NCBI GenBank assembly: GCA_963989385.1
Contig: OZ022500.1
Span: 118,027,842-118,091,841 of the forward strand
Direction of reading: 5' to 3'
Origin: Ctena decussata
Taxonomy: Eukaryota > Mollusca > Bivalvia > Lucinida > Lucinidae
DNA: 64,000 nucleotides
The notes under the pieces: model-generated
The model's database searches: none
Seen by the model: only the letters and a program-made list of their open reading frames with translations
Told to the model about the DNA's origin: nothing
Translations under genes and position numbers: made by a program
Part shown: positions 1-10,450 of the stretch, one piece after another
Layout: each line of letters opens with the position of its first letter
Position numbering within the stretch: position 1 is the stretch's first letter

Positions 1-430
1 TGCTTGAGAGCAGCTTGGAAGTTTTCGGTTACTGTTTTTCGCCGCCATATTGGAAGGGGAATCCCCATATTCAAGAACTGAATTTCATGTCGATATGGTC
101 AACAAACTTACCTTATACTAACTTTATCCAACATTATAGAAACTATAAAGTGAAATCTTCAGGAAAATCCACCACACATATTAATTCCAATGGTTTTATA
201 GAAAGAATAAGAGAACTATTTTCCTTGTCGGATGTAAATGTCAAGTGGGTTGTCAATCGGCTTCCTCTAAGTTTCTTCGGCTCGAAATTTCAAATTAAGA
301 TAATTCACATACTATAATGAACTTAACACAAAGTTTACTGTCAGTTTATGCAGCAAAATTGTCTCTGTAGGTGCAGCATCGCATGACTTTTCCTGTACAC
401 TAATAAATGAATAATTTGAAGAGACCGGAA
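1..430. other. No recognisable gene; frame open to the left edge
   Basis: A + strand frame without stops runs from the left edge to 317, but it lacks an early ATG, recognisable domains and clear splice sites. It may be chance or an exon end. Confidence 0.3.
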
Positions 431-700
431 TTCCTGACAGGTTGCATTCGCATGGCTGGCGCATTCAATCTTGACAGGAATGCCGTTCGCGTCTCTCATT
501 GGTTGCTCGGATTCCCAGTCCAGAATCCGGAGTCTCGGTTGGCTGATTTGGGTCATGTGGTGCTTGCCCAGAGTCTATAAATACGGGAGAGCAGACGCGC
601 TTAGACAATTTTTGGTCGAAAGTCAGAAATTCAACCAGGGGCGCGACCGTGCTCCCTGTCACACCTCCAGACCGTTAGCCTGTCGGCGGGATAGCTGAAA
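431..700 (+). promoter_or_regulatory. CpG-richer promoter-like patch with CCAAT and TATA boxes
   Basis: The patch is more GC-rich than its surroundings. It has an inverted CCAAT motif (ATTGG) near 498 and a TATA box (TATAAATA) at 577-584, followed by a GC-rich stretch. No coding exon is recognised downstream, so it could be the promoter of an LTR or of an unseen first exon. Confidence 0.3.
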
Positions 701-1440
701 ACATACTTATATCTACATATACCTGAAATTAACCTGGAAACTCAGACATGTTAGTGCTTGAATCAACTTTTCGGCCTGTTATTTTCACAATTTAGGTGCC
801 CCGCCCACCGTATTTACCCTTGTGCAATGGTAACTTGGCATTAAAAATGCACTCCCGGATTTATATTTGCTTTAAGTAGTCTTGCTTACCGTTACAAATA
901 TTTATGATTTGTCGTTTAGAAGAAAGGAGAGAATACAGAAAAGAGTAGTTTGAATAAACTACGTTTAACTGCGAACTTGTGTTGTTTTGAGCATAAGGTT
1001 CTAATTTCGTCGGCATCCTGTGGTCGTGTAAGCAGAGATAGCTTACATAATCCATAGCCGCAGTAACGGGGCGCCGAGCGTCCGTCCAGTTTGTTCTCAA
1101 TTCTCTGAGTTTCCGTTCCAATAATAAATTAATTTCATAGACAGCTGACTAACTGAGTTTGCATATGAAATAAATTGATAAAGAGAAACTATTATAGAAA
1201 ACTTCCGATTACAAATCATTTTCTAGCAATACCTCATATGTTTTACAATATATATATTTTTGATAATCTAAGCTAAAAGGGAAGAATAAGCAGATGAAAT
1301 AATGCATTTTATTCGTTACAACACTTACACAAGGGAAGTAATAATATTCATGGTGTGCTCTTACAAGGAGTAGCTTGAACAAAATACCTTTTTTGGATTT
1401 TTGGGGAATGACCCGGGGCCATGGGGGGTGAAAGGTGGCT
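701..1440. other. Intergenic, nothing recognised
   Basis: AT-rich DNA with short frames on both strands. No repeats shared with the rest of the window and no protein similarity were seen. Confidence 0.4.
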
Positions 1441-1445
1441 AGTTT

Positions 1446-1467
1446 GGGTGGGTGAGGGGTCACGGGG
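1446..1467 (+). other. Potential G-quadruplex
   Basis: Four runs of three or four G are separated by loops of 1, 3 and 4 bases (GGGTGGGTGAGGGG and then GGGG), inside a generally G-rich stretch from 1385. Confidence 0.5.
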
Positions 1468-1483
1468 ATAATAGGCGTCCGGT

Positions 1484-1518
1484 TTTCCGTCCGTCCGTCA
1501 ACCCGTTCGTCCGTCCGT
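1484..1518 (+). repeat. Degenerate CCGT microsatellite
   Basis: Repeated CCGT units (TTCCGTCCGTCCGTC and CGTCCGTCCG) lie just after the G-rich tract. Confidence 0.6.
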
Positions 1519-1665
1519 TCACAATTACGTCGACCCTAGCATTGAAGTCCATACAAATGACTTTTTTCTCAAAAACCAATGAATCCAAGTTTCTCAAATT
1601 TCAATTAGGCCGTGGCTTTATTTAAGATTGTTTCCCTCGTTTATTTCATGTTTTCAGAAACCAAA

Positions 1666-1900
1666 GAGCGCGACACGAGAAAACCAACAATGTGGTTGTG
1701 CGACCAGCGCAGACTCAAATCAGTCTGGGCATCCGCCCATTCCTTTCAGATACTTTGCTAAGCACTTTAAAGGTAGCTAAGGGTCTAAGCTACCTGCATG
1801 CGGACAGCGAAGACTCTGATCAGACTGGGCGGATGCCTAGGCTGACCTGAGTCTGCGCTGGGCGCACAACCACATTGTTGGTTTTCTCATGTCGCGGCTC
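1666..1900. mobile_element. Long-hairpin foldback family, copy 1
   Basis: The copy starts near GAGCGCGACACGAGAAAAC and ends GTCGCGGCTC. Its arms are inverted copies of each other, including GACAGCGAAGACTCTGATCA and GCGCAGACTC, with a shorter central hairpin TAGCTAAGGGTCTAAGCTA. There is no coding capacity. It is a non-autonomous, MITE-like element present at least eight times in the window. Confidence 0.85.
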
Positions 1901-2950
1901 AAAATTTAATATTTTAACAAAATTTCGTTAAACCATATGTAATAGTCTCATAATTAACCGTACCAGCTTTGGGAAAATGGATGTTTTTTCCGACAAATGT
2001 GGAATGAAAAATAATCTTCAAATTAAAATGCAAATAACCTACTTCCCCACGACCTGTAAGAGTATCGATTTAGACCACGTGTGTCATGTGATCATTGATC
2101 ATGTCCAGGTATTTTTCTTATTTGTGCACGTGATTGTGACGTATGAATAGATTATTTTTGTCCAATGATGGGATTTCGAGCGCGGTCCGCGATAGTTTAA
2201 AAAATTATCTTATTTTTTTGTTTAAAGTCACTTTTAGCAAATATTATTATCTAAACTCTGTTTCAAATGTATAGTTAGACCATGTCGGAGGTATTGCACG
2301 AAACATTTCATCAAATATTTTTTGTTATTATTATCAAGGGATTAAAACATTAAAATAAAAAAAAAATGTAGCGGAATTAGGTCACAGTGCCCTACTTTCT
2401 GTTTACAAGCCTTACTTTGCTAACTTTCCAATATTTCAAGTAAACATGGACGGATTTTGGTCAGATTTGGTCAGAATTGTTCATTAATGGAGTTCTTTCA
2501 AATTAAGTGATTGGAAACCATCTAAGATGGCCGCCAGCCATGGTAACTAATGTAGAAAAACCTGAAAATGACAATTTTTCTAGAACCCCTGAATGAAATT
2601 GCATCAAATTTGTTCCAGAATGATCCTTGCATGAAGCTACTTCAAGATGTTTCAAATTGACCATCCAAAACAGCCGCCATCCACCGCTACTAAAAATAGC
2701 GAAAAACATGAATTGATATCTCATAAAGTACTGAATGGATTTTGACCAAATTTGCATGTGTGACAAAATGGTGTTTTGATTGAGTTTTTAATGTAAAGGT
2801 ACAAGGCAGGTGCGACATAGTGTTTCGCGGAACTCTTGTTTTACTTATGGGCTCTAGTAACCTATTTTGCATGTCTTGCTGTTCTAAAAGGGATAAGCAA
2901 GGCACTGTTATTCTTGTTTAAACTACACCATGAAACTCTTAAAGCTTAAA
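1901..2950. other. Intergenic, AT-rich; no gene recognised
   Basis: The stretch 2500-2910 has the look of old dispersed repeat (motifs such as AAGATGGCCGCCAGCCATGG) but has no partner in this window. No coding signal was seen. Confidence 0.35.
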
Positions 2951-3645
2951 CGCCCCATTGCTGTATCATGGTAAACATTCATGAAATATTTTATCATGAG
3001 GTATCGCCGCAAGGTTCTCACTGCCGACTTTAAACAAATAAAACAAGCTTGAGTTCCACATAGAACGGATTTGAAAATTGATTTTTGTCACACTTTCGAT
3101 ATCATAAGCCTGATTTAAATGATAAAAATACAATGTACAGGCATGGGGCCCATTAAATGTCCCGCTTTTGCATCTGCCGAAGGGGAATCAGGTTGGTTTG
3201 TTTGGTTTGGGTTTAATGGCTCTTTGAGACGTTATTTCAGACTATGTCGAGCCTTCTCTCCCAGAGAGAGGGCGACAGAAAATAGAGATAGACGAGAGAA
3301 CAAAATAGCCAAACAACCCCGACCCGCAGCTACTGCAAGCACAGTAGGGCTATCCAAATAAGTAGTATGCCCATGCACTGAGAGTTACCCAATAGTCATT
3401 GCTTTTTCTCTCTGTATTGGAATATAGCTAGCGGTTGAAGGCTCATTTGCTCTGTCGTGAGATATTTTATAGTGAGGTACCGCTTCAAGCCTTTTACTAC
3501 AGTTTTGAAGTTGTAAAAGACGGTTTTTAGCCTGCTTTTCACAAATAAAACAACATCGAGTTTCACATAAAACGCCTGTGAGAATTAATATAAAATGTCA
3601 TTGTAGTCGGCAACTGAAATGACCGACTTTCGATATCATACACCT

Positions 3646-3653
3646 GACAAAAA

Positions 3654-3704
<51 letters not shown>

Positions 3705-3706
3705 AA
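3646..3706 (+). repeat. (AAAT)n microsatellite
   Basis: About 14 consecutive AAAT units, inside the second unit of the tandem array. Confidence 0.9.
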
Positions 3707-4784
3707 ATACAATGTATAGGCATGAGACTTCATTCGTTGTCCTGTTTTTTGTTTATACTACATTGCTTGACGGGGGTCCGGAAATTTTGGAGCAATTTTT
3801 CATTTTTCAAAACCATGTTCTCCCTGTGTTTGCAAATTATTTGACTCAAATGATACACATATACACATGAACCAAAATTTTATCACCAAACGTGAAGGTT
3901 AACCCGCTTTGCATAAGGATTTGAATTTTGTTGTTTTTACGCTGTTCTTAAAGGCCACATAGTTCTATCAGCATGAAAAATTTAGTCATGAGGTATCGCT
4001 GCAAGCTTCTCGCTATAGTTTCGTCATTGTAAACGACCGTTATAAACCAGCTTTAAACAAATAAAACAGCCTTGAGTTTCACATAAAAAGGGTTTGAAAA
4101 CGCATTAGGGTCATTTTAGTTGGCAACAAAAATGACCTACTTTCGATTTCATAAAATGGTAAAAATACAATGTACAGGCGTGGAGTCCCACTCACTATCC
4201 CGCCTATGCTTATATAGCATTGCTAGACGGGAAACCTGAACAGGAAATTGTATTTTGTGGACCGATTAGTTATGTTTAAAAAAAACTTGTTTTCTCTACT
4301 TTTTGCAAGTTATATGACTCAATATATGCACACCAACCCACATTTAATTACCAAACGTGAAGGTTGAACCGCTTTTTACAAAGATTTGAGTTTAGGAGTT
4401 TTTACCGCTGATAGGACTATGGAGACTTTAAGCGGAAATACCTTCACCGTCATAACTTTGAAGAAAGTGGCAAAAATACAATGTACAAATTTGGGTCCCC
4501 TTTCGTTTATATTGAAAATCTCAACGGGCAACCAGGAAGGTTTTTGTCATTGTTCCAAAAACATGTTACCCCTACTTTCAGCCAGTTATATGACGCAATA
4601 TATGTACATTAGCCTACTATTTTATCAGAAGGATTTATGTTTAGATATATTACCACTGATAGGACTATGGAGATCTAAAAAAGTTAGCCCGGAACCTAGC
4701 TCACGGAGACAATTATTACTTGCAACCAATTCCTCTGTCCATTTCACAGAACTCCAAAGAGTAAAAAAGAAATCATTGGTAAAC

Positions 4785-4900
4785 TGGCTTAAAGCAGGAC
4801 AAGGTCTACCGTGCTTGCAGTAGGTGCGGGTGAGGACTGTTTGGCTGGGTTTTTTTCCGTCTGTCCTGTCCCCTATCTCTAGCAGACAACTTGTTATAGA
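4785..4900 (+). repeat. Dispersed repeat with TGCAGTAGGTGCGGG core
   Basis: The segment GCTTGCAGTAGGTGCGGGTGAGG followed by a T/C-rich run recurs at 28695-28800 in the same orientation and at about 3195-3345 inverted. The copies end in CT-rich and CTGTCC motifs. The function is unknown. Confidence 0.6.
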
Positions 4901-5605
4901 CTGAAATACTACCTCATAGGCCTTTTACACCCTAAAGCAACCAACCAGTCGACGAAATACTAACAAAACTTTGGACATTGCCTGTTGAAGCTGTTCAATA
5001 TAACTGAGGACAAGGGAGGATATTATTGTTGACAAAGGAGGATAACATTGTTAGCCAAATTTGGGCTTATTACAATCACTTCAAAGAGTATGGGAACGAA
5101 TGTGTGACAGTCGAACGGAAAGACGGACGGACATGCACTATTTCCAAAATCACCCAATTATTAAGCGGCTGAAGACAATGAAGTATTGGGCAGACATACA
5201 CCAAAACTCTTAAACAAAAACTAAAAGCCATAATCGTATGTAAAACAAATGCTTCTATCTTCTGCAAACTAACATTTGATGGTATTATATAGATGTGTTT
5301 CAAAATTGCAATAATGATTTCTCCCTGTCCGATGCGTCAACTTATACAGCTACGTCTAATCCGAAAGAACTCTATTACTCGTGTTCTTCATTTAGCCCAT
5401 CCGATATCGGTTGTGTTTCGTTATAATTGTAAGTCAAGAAAGGAAGAGGAACAGTTGTGAAATGTTTCAAGGACTACGCGGCCACTGGGGCTTAATTTTT
5501 CCAACCTCATAATCTATAGTAGTTTTGGAGCTATCTGATAGCAATATTTGAAAGGCAGAAATGGCTTTATCAGGGATTTTACTTTAACAACCATGGATGA
5601 AGGGC
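4901..5605. other. Intergenic, nothing recognised
   Basis: Mixed-composition DNA with only short chance frames. Confidence 0.35.
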
Positions 5606-5610
5606 ATATT

Positions 5611-5814
5611 CAGAGCTCTAGATAAGAGGGAGTAGTTGATGATAATTAAGGATAATTTTTCTTATTTCTCATCGAAACCATATGTTGTGACCCCTCATCT
5701 GAACCGTCTCGACGAGACGGTTCAGATGAGGGGTCACAAAATATGTTTTTATGCAGAATAAACTCAAAATTATCCCTAATTATCACCAAATACTCCCTCT
5801 TATCTAGAGCTCTG
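5611..5814. mobile_element. 204-bp foldback element with exact 5-bp target duplication
   Basis: The ends are CAGAGCTCTAGATAAGAGGG and its inverse, flanked on both sides by ATATT (5606-5610 and 5815-5819). The centre is a perfect hairpin with 25-bp arms (5686-5710 and 5714-5738) and a 3-base loop. There is no coding capacity. Confidence 0.85.
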
Positions 5815-5819
5815 ATATT

Positions 5820-7010
5820 GCTTCCAATAATGTGAGGGTAAACAAATGAAACGTCATTTGTTATATCTGCTGTTGACAAAAGTTAGCCAACAGTTTTATT
5901 TGAGAGCTAATCAAACCTCTTCATTATAATTCAATATTTACCTTAAGTCTCGCCAATATGATTACTCATATGCCCATCCGTAGCATGCAACACGAGTGCA
6001 GAGGTACTGGTCGGCAGAGAACTTGGGCCGCGTCATGAGATTTCGAGTAATATGGCAATTTGTCATGTGATATTCAGATCATCCTTCTCATTTATACAGG
6101 GTAATCCGAGACCTAACTCCTGGCTCTATGGTTCGGGTCACTTCCATAGATGGCTGATGTGACAAGCGAAGGCACTTATGTGCAGTCTGATCAGAGCCCA
6201 CGCTTGTCACAAGATTGTTCGGCTTAATGTGAATAGGTAGAAAGTTACTCAAATGTTTTCCTTTATTTCTCCTTTCTCAATGGGCATTGACTCTTAAAGA
6301 AAAAAATGTGCTCCTCTTGGAGAACGTTAAAAAGCCCTGCTTTAAGAGCGTTTTATCAAGGTTTGAAGGTTTTATTCAATGACCGGGACCCCTAACCGGA
6401 GTATAGGTCAAAATCATGTGTAACATGTTAACACAAAACAAATAATTAACAACAAAACCAATTCGAAGAAAGCTTCAAAGCAGACTAGGTAAGACTGACT
6501 GACGACACTCGGGGAGTGGTTAAAAACGGTTTATATAGCCAGATCTGCAGATAACGTATATCCCATATTGGTCCCAACAAACACCCCATCACTTATTCAA
6601 ACTTCCGTGTTTCCAACAATTTTACAATGGATAATGTCTTCCTGTATGCCTCTCTGGAAAACGTAGCCTTTTAAATGGGATCTACATCCCAAGGAAAGAA
6701 CTTGCTCCCAGGGGAGAAAACTTACCAGCAAGGGCCAACACCCTCAAGAAGGGAGGCAACTGACGGGTCAACATCTGAGTTTACCACCAGCCCTACAAAT
6801 GTGAATATCATAAACTCGTGTTTGCCTCTCTGGAGGACACAGCTCTACAAATATAGTCTACTCTTCAGCAAATTCAGATATGCCAAAAGCTAAGAGTTAT
6901 TCTTATGATTATGCTATACTGACCAGTCAACCTATGTAGCTTCTGTCAGATTTACAAAGGGGAGCAACAAGAACCCCTGTTTTCCGATTTGCCTTCCTGA
7001 ATCATTTAGG
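5820..7010. other. Intergenic; one degraded repeat, no gene
   Basis: At about 6640-6790, GGAAAGAACTTGCTCCCAGG and nearby GGGAGGCAACTGA resemble the GGAAAGAATTTGCTCC repeat family found in the troponin C introns. The rest is unremarkable. Confidence 0.35.
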
Positions 7011-7013
7011 GAG

Positions 7014-7730
7014 CAATTAAAATCTTAAAGAGTTCCTTCAAGAGCAGAGAATACGTTCACAAGAAGGAACATGGGCCAGACTACGTAGTGTTGGCAAATC
7101 AAGTTTCTTCAGTGACCATGACAATATCTGGTGACGAAACCAGAGAAAAGCATGCTGTAATTTCTTAATCTCAATTGGACAGTCGATTCAAAGACTGATT
7201 AGTATCAAGAAGGGTCCAAATAATATATAGAACGATGGTTTACAATATGAGTATAAACCAATCTAAAATTTCAGTGATCTCAGAATATATCCTCTGATCT
7301 CAAACGACGAAAATAAAATATAATCTGCACTATGGATGGTGTACGGGGGAGACGTTTTACGGCCGCCACACGGCACAACACCAGCTTCAGTGAGGTAAAA
7401 TTAAAATCTTAAAAAGAGTTTCTTCAAGAGCAGAGAATACGTTCACAAGAAGGAACATGGGCCAGACTACGTAGTTTTGGCTAATTAATCCTCTTCAGTG
7501 ACCCTTACAATATCTGATGACGAAACCAGAGAAAAGCATACTGTAATTTCTTAATCTCAGTTGGACAGTCGATTCAAAGACTGATTAGTATCAAAAAGGG
7601 TCCAAATAATATATAAAACAATGGTTTAGAATATGAGTATAAATCAATCTAAAATTTCAGATTTCTACAAATATATCCTCTGATCTCAAAGGACGAAAAT
7701 AAAATATAATCTGCGCTATGGATGATGTGT
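7014..7730. repeat. ~330-bp direct duplication with a 55-bp spacer
   Basis: Copies at 7014-7343 and 7400-7730 share long near-identical blocks such as GAGCAGAGAATACGTTCACA and CTCTGATCTCAAA. The spacer (GGGGGAGACGTTTTACGGCC) recurs near 46543-46590. No open frame is conserved between the copies. Confidence 0.85.
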
Positions 7731-8734
7731 CTCCTTTTGAAAAAAAAAAAAACAGAATACATAGAGATGTACCAAAACAATCTAAGTATTCTGTTATACA
7801 GTACAGCTGGAACTGTTTACTCGGAAACCGCTGATTGCGACTAATCCTGTCCATTTTCCAGTCAGTCGATACTAATAGACAAGGAAAACAAATCAAGCCA
7901 CGTCAAGGCAAATCAGGGCTTTTATTACTTTTGTACAAACAGCATTTTTTTCTGATTGGTTCAGCGAAACTTTATGCTTATCTATTACGCCTAGATACCA
8001 AATGAAAAGAAGAATGTACGAAGAAATCCGAGGTGGACCGAGACAGGCTGAGGCTTTGATTCGTTTTCGCTTTTTCAAAGGGAGTTAATTTGGACAGATT
8101 TTTCTCCCTTATAATTTTTGAATGCTGCATTCACGTCTGCATCTGCGTTACCCAGACGTATAAGGTGAACGGTATATTGTGTATAAGCTATTGAATGAAG
8201 TTTCTCCAAATTTATACTACCGTATTACAATTACTGCCCATATATAACTAAAAGAACTTGCTGCAGTTTTCTTGTCACTGTATTTACTTTAGGCCTTTCT
8301 GTTTTTCAGATTCTTCGTCAAAGTTTAACAATGGACGCTGCTCTGGGAATTTACAGTCTAGTAAAAGGCATTCGGTTTTATTCCATTCATGTTATCAGAT
8401 ACTTCGCAAGAAATATTACAAGTTCTCTTGGGAAATTGTCTTCGAAAATAAACGATTTCTCAAGTGCCTCCAGACTTCTAATGACAATAATTTTGGAAGT
8501 TGATGTATATTATATCTAACACTCAAATTAATACATACAAGAAAATAATTGTTCGACACATCAAAAGACAAACGTTTAAGTTCTTATATCTCATTACATA
8601 GTAAATAAGTGTAAACTGCAGGGTTTGGAACTGATCACTATCAAATTCTACATCCCACCCACAACACCAAATAGGAAAAAGTAACAGGAAAAACAACATA
8701 CATTACTAGCAGATAGAGCAAATTCCTGCCTTTA
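7731..8734. other. Intergenic, no confident gene
   Basis: A 62-codon frame at 8331-8519 begins with ATG soon after a pyrimidine tract and CAG, but it has no recognisable domain or donor partner. The rest is AT-rich without shared repeats. Confidence 0.3.
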
Positions 8735-8820
8735 ATAGTTTACTCCCCGTTGAGAAGGGAGACAAACCTGAGAATGGCGGAGATTGTTCCCCTGTAAGTG
8801 TATCCATTCACCCTAACAGA
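8735..8820 (+). repeat. Fragment of the GGAAAGAATTTGCTCC repeat family
   Basis: The stretch CCGTTGAGAAGGGAGACAAA to GTGTATCCATTCACCCTAA matches the 3' part of the family seen at 52380-52660, 53980-54215, 58065-58165 and 62610-62755. Confidence 0.55.
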
Positions 8821-8911
8821 CAGTGTAAATCAAGTTGAAGTTTTTCATAACGACGTAAAGCCCTTACCAACAAAAAGCAGAGACAAGAAAGATTCCCGAA
8901 GATCTGGGTTC

Positions 8912-9047
8912 GAGGTTATAAAACTTGAGTATAATCTCAAACTCAAAATAAAGCACACTGATTGGCTGCTTCCGAGCATGTGCTCGGAAACAGCCAATCA
9001 GTGTGCTTTATTTCGAGTTTGAGAATGTACTCAAGTTTTATAACCTC
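8912..9047. mobile_element. 136-bp near-perfect palindrome (foldback element)
   Basis: The arms of about 66 bp, starting GAGGTTATAAAACTTGAGTA, are inverted copies with only a few mismatches. They meet at CCGAGCATGTGCTCGG. No coding capacity. Confidence 0.85.
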
Positions 9048-9330
9048 CGGGCCTGGTTTTAATTGAGTCTCTTCATGAGTAGCAATGTATCGCGCCCACG
9101 TCTGTCCACACCTTCTAGAGCGGACTTAGACAAAATTCATTTACCAAAATTGGTGCCATGATTCCGCAGACCAAGAAATATTTTCTGGATTATGATGAAG
9201 TACAGGGAGACATGAATACATGTATTTCCATCACTTTGCTCATTTAAGAGTCTGATATGGACGTACACTGATTTGAATCGTTCATAAGTGTCATTTCGCC
9301 AAAACTAAATAACAATTAGATTAAATTTAA

Positions 9331-9555
9331 GCCGCGACACGAGAAAACCACCTAAGTGATGGGCATGCGCCAAGCGCAGACAGATCAGTCTGAGCATCCG
9401 ACAAGACTGATCACACTCTTTGCTAATGCGCTTAAAGGGTGGCTAAGGGTCTACGCTACCTCTATGCGGACAGCGAAGACTAGGCGGATGCCCAGGCTGG
9501 TCTGAGTCTGCGCCGGGCGCACAACCACTTTGTTGGGTTTCTCGCGTCGCGGCTC
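9331..9555. mobile_element. Long-hairpin foldback family, copy 2
   Basis: The copy starts GCCGCGACACGAGAAAACCA and ends GCGTCGCGGCTC. Its central part is diverged (CTAATGCGCTTAAAGGGTGG), but the stem sequences and the order match copy 1. Confidence 0.85.
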
Positions 9556-9594
9556 AATTATTACTTTCTGTTTTCGTCGAAACGTATATCAGTC

Positions 9595-10102
9595 AATATT
9601 TACATTCTTGGTGTATTTACTGAAAAGCCCTATAGTAAACCATTGGAACGTAATGTAGTTTACATTCCAATAATTACATTGAGACACGCGACGTCAATGA
9701 CGTCAAAATAAACAATAGCTGTCTACAACCTGATTGGACGTTAGCAACGTCATGACGTCATGCATGCCGTTCTGCTGTTAGCAGAAGAAACTTCGTGTAA
9801 ATTTTTTAGTGCTTCAATTTTAGCGCTTATACTGTATAAGATTTTTCATGAAAGATTTGATTGAAACGAATGTAAATATAAGCAATGAACTTAATTTTTC
9901 TGCTGTTTATCGAAGTGTAAACTACATTGGGTCACTAGCAAAGCTAACATGAACCCCTTCGGGGTTCATTCACTTTGCACGTGACCCAATGTAGTTTACT
10001 AGCAAAGCTAACATGAACCCCTTCGGGGTTCATTCACTTTGCACGTGACCCAATGTAGTTTACACTTCGATAAACCTCAGAAAAATGAAATTCATTCCTT
10101 AA
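9595..10102. mobile_element. Hairpin element H2, copy A, with a duplicated internal hairpin
   Basis: It shares almost its full length with 18194-18632. It contains a strong stem (GTGTAAACTACATTGGGTCAC and inverse) around the perfect hairpin ATGAACCCCTTCGGGGTTCAT. In this copy a 64-bp unit, 9936-9999, is exactly repeated at 10000-10063. No coding capacity. Confidence 0.85.
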
Positions 10103-10450
10103 TTAAACATAAATATACAGTAAAAGAAGGTACAATTTGTTACTGATTCCTGGAAAACGACAAACACTAACGCATGCTTCTCGAGTGTGCGCGCCTCGTG
10201 TATGCGTGCATGCATTTCTAGATGTTGTCCACCGTTAAGCACCCATTCATTTAACCCAGACTTCTGAAACTTTTAAAGGTCAACCCGAAGAACCATTATA
10301 ATACTGACAAAACTATTCAATAAAAGCCAGTAAATGCCATTAGGCTTAACGATTCTCTTTTCCGATTTCGAAATAGGATTGGACCTGTTTATACAGAGAC
10401 TTCTAATTATGGCTACCGTGGTTATCCCAAAATTTCGTTCTAATAGGGAG
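10103..10450. other. Intergenic, nothing recognised
   Basis: A short alternating purine-pyrimidine patch (GTGTGCGCGCC and GTATGCGTGCATGCAT) lies at about 10187-10215. Otherwise unremarkable. Confidence 0.3.

Larger units (their letters stand above)
2950..4900. repeat. Diverged tandem array of ~500-bp units
   Basis: Similar blocks begin near 2985, 3465 and 3970, with a partial one near 4420. Each runs from TCATGAGGTATCGC through AACAAATAAAAC and TTTCACATA to CTTTCGAT and AAAATACAATGTACAGGC. Spacing is about 480-510 bp. Unit 2 contains an expanded AAAT microsatellite. No unit encodes a convincing protein. Confidence 0.7.

Noticed and set aside
15..317. Possible exon open to the left edge
   Set aside because: No ATG, known domain or good splice donor could be identified; the composition is ordinary for AT-rich DNA.
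8331..8519. Small ATG-initiated frame after a CAG acceptor-like site
   Set aside because: Sixty-two codons without domain, partner exon or repeat conservation; too weak for a gene call.
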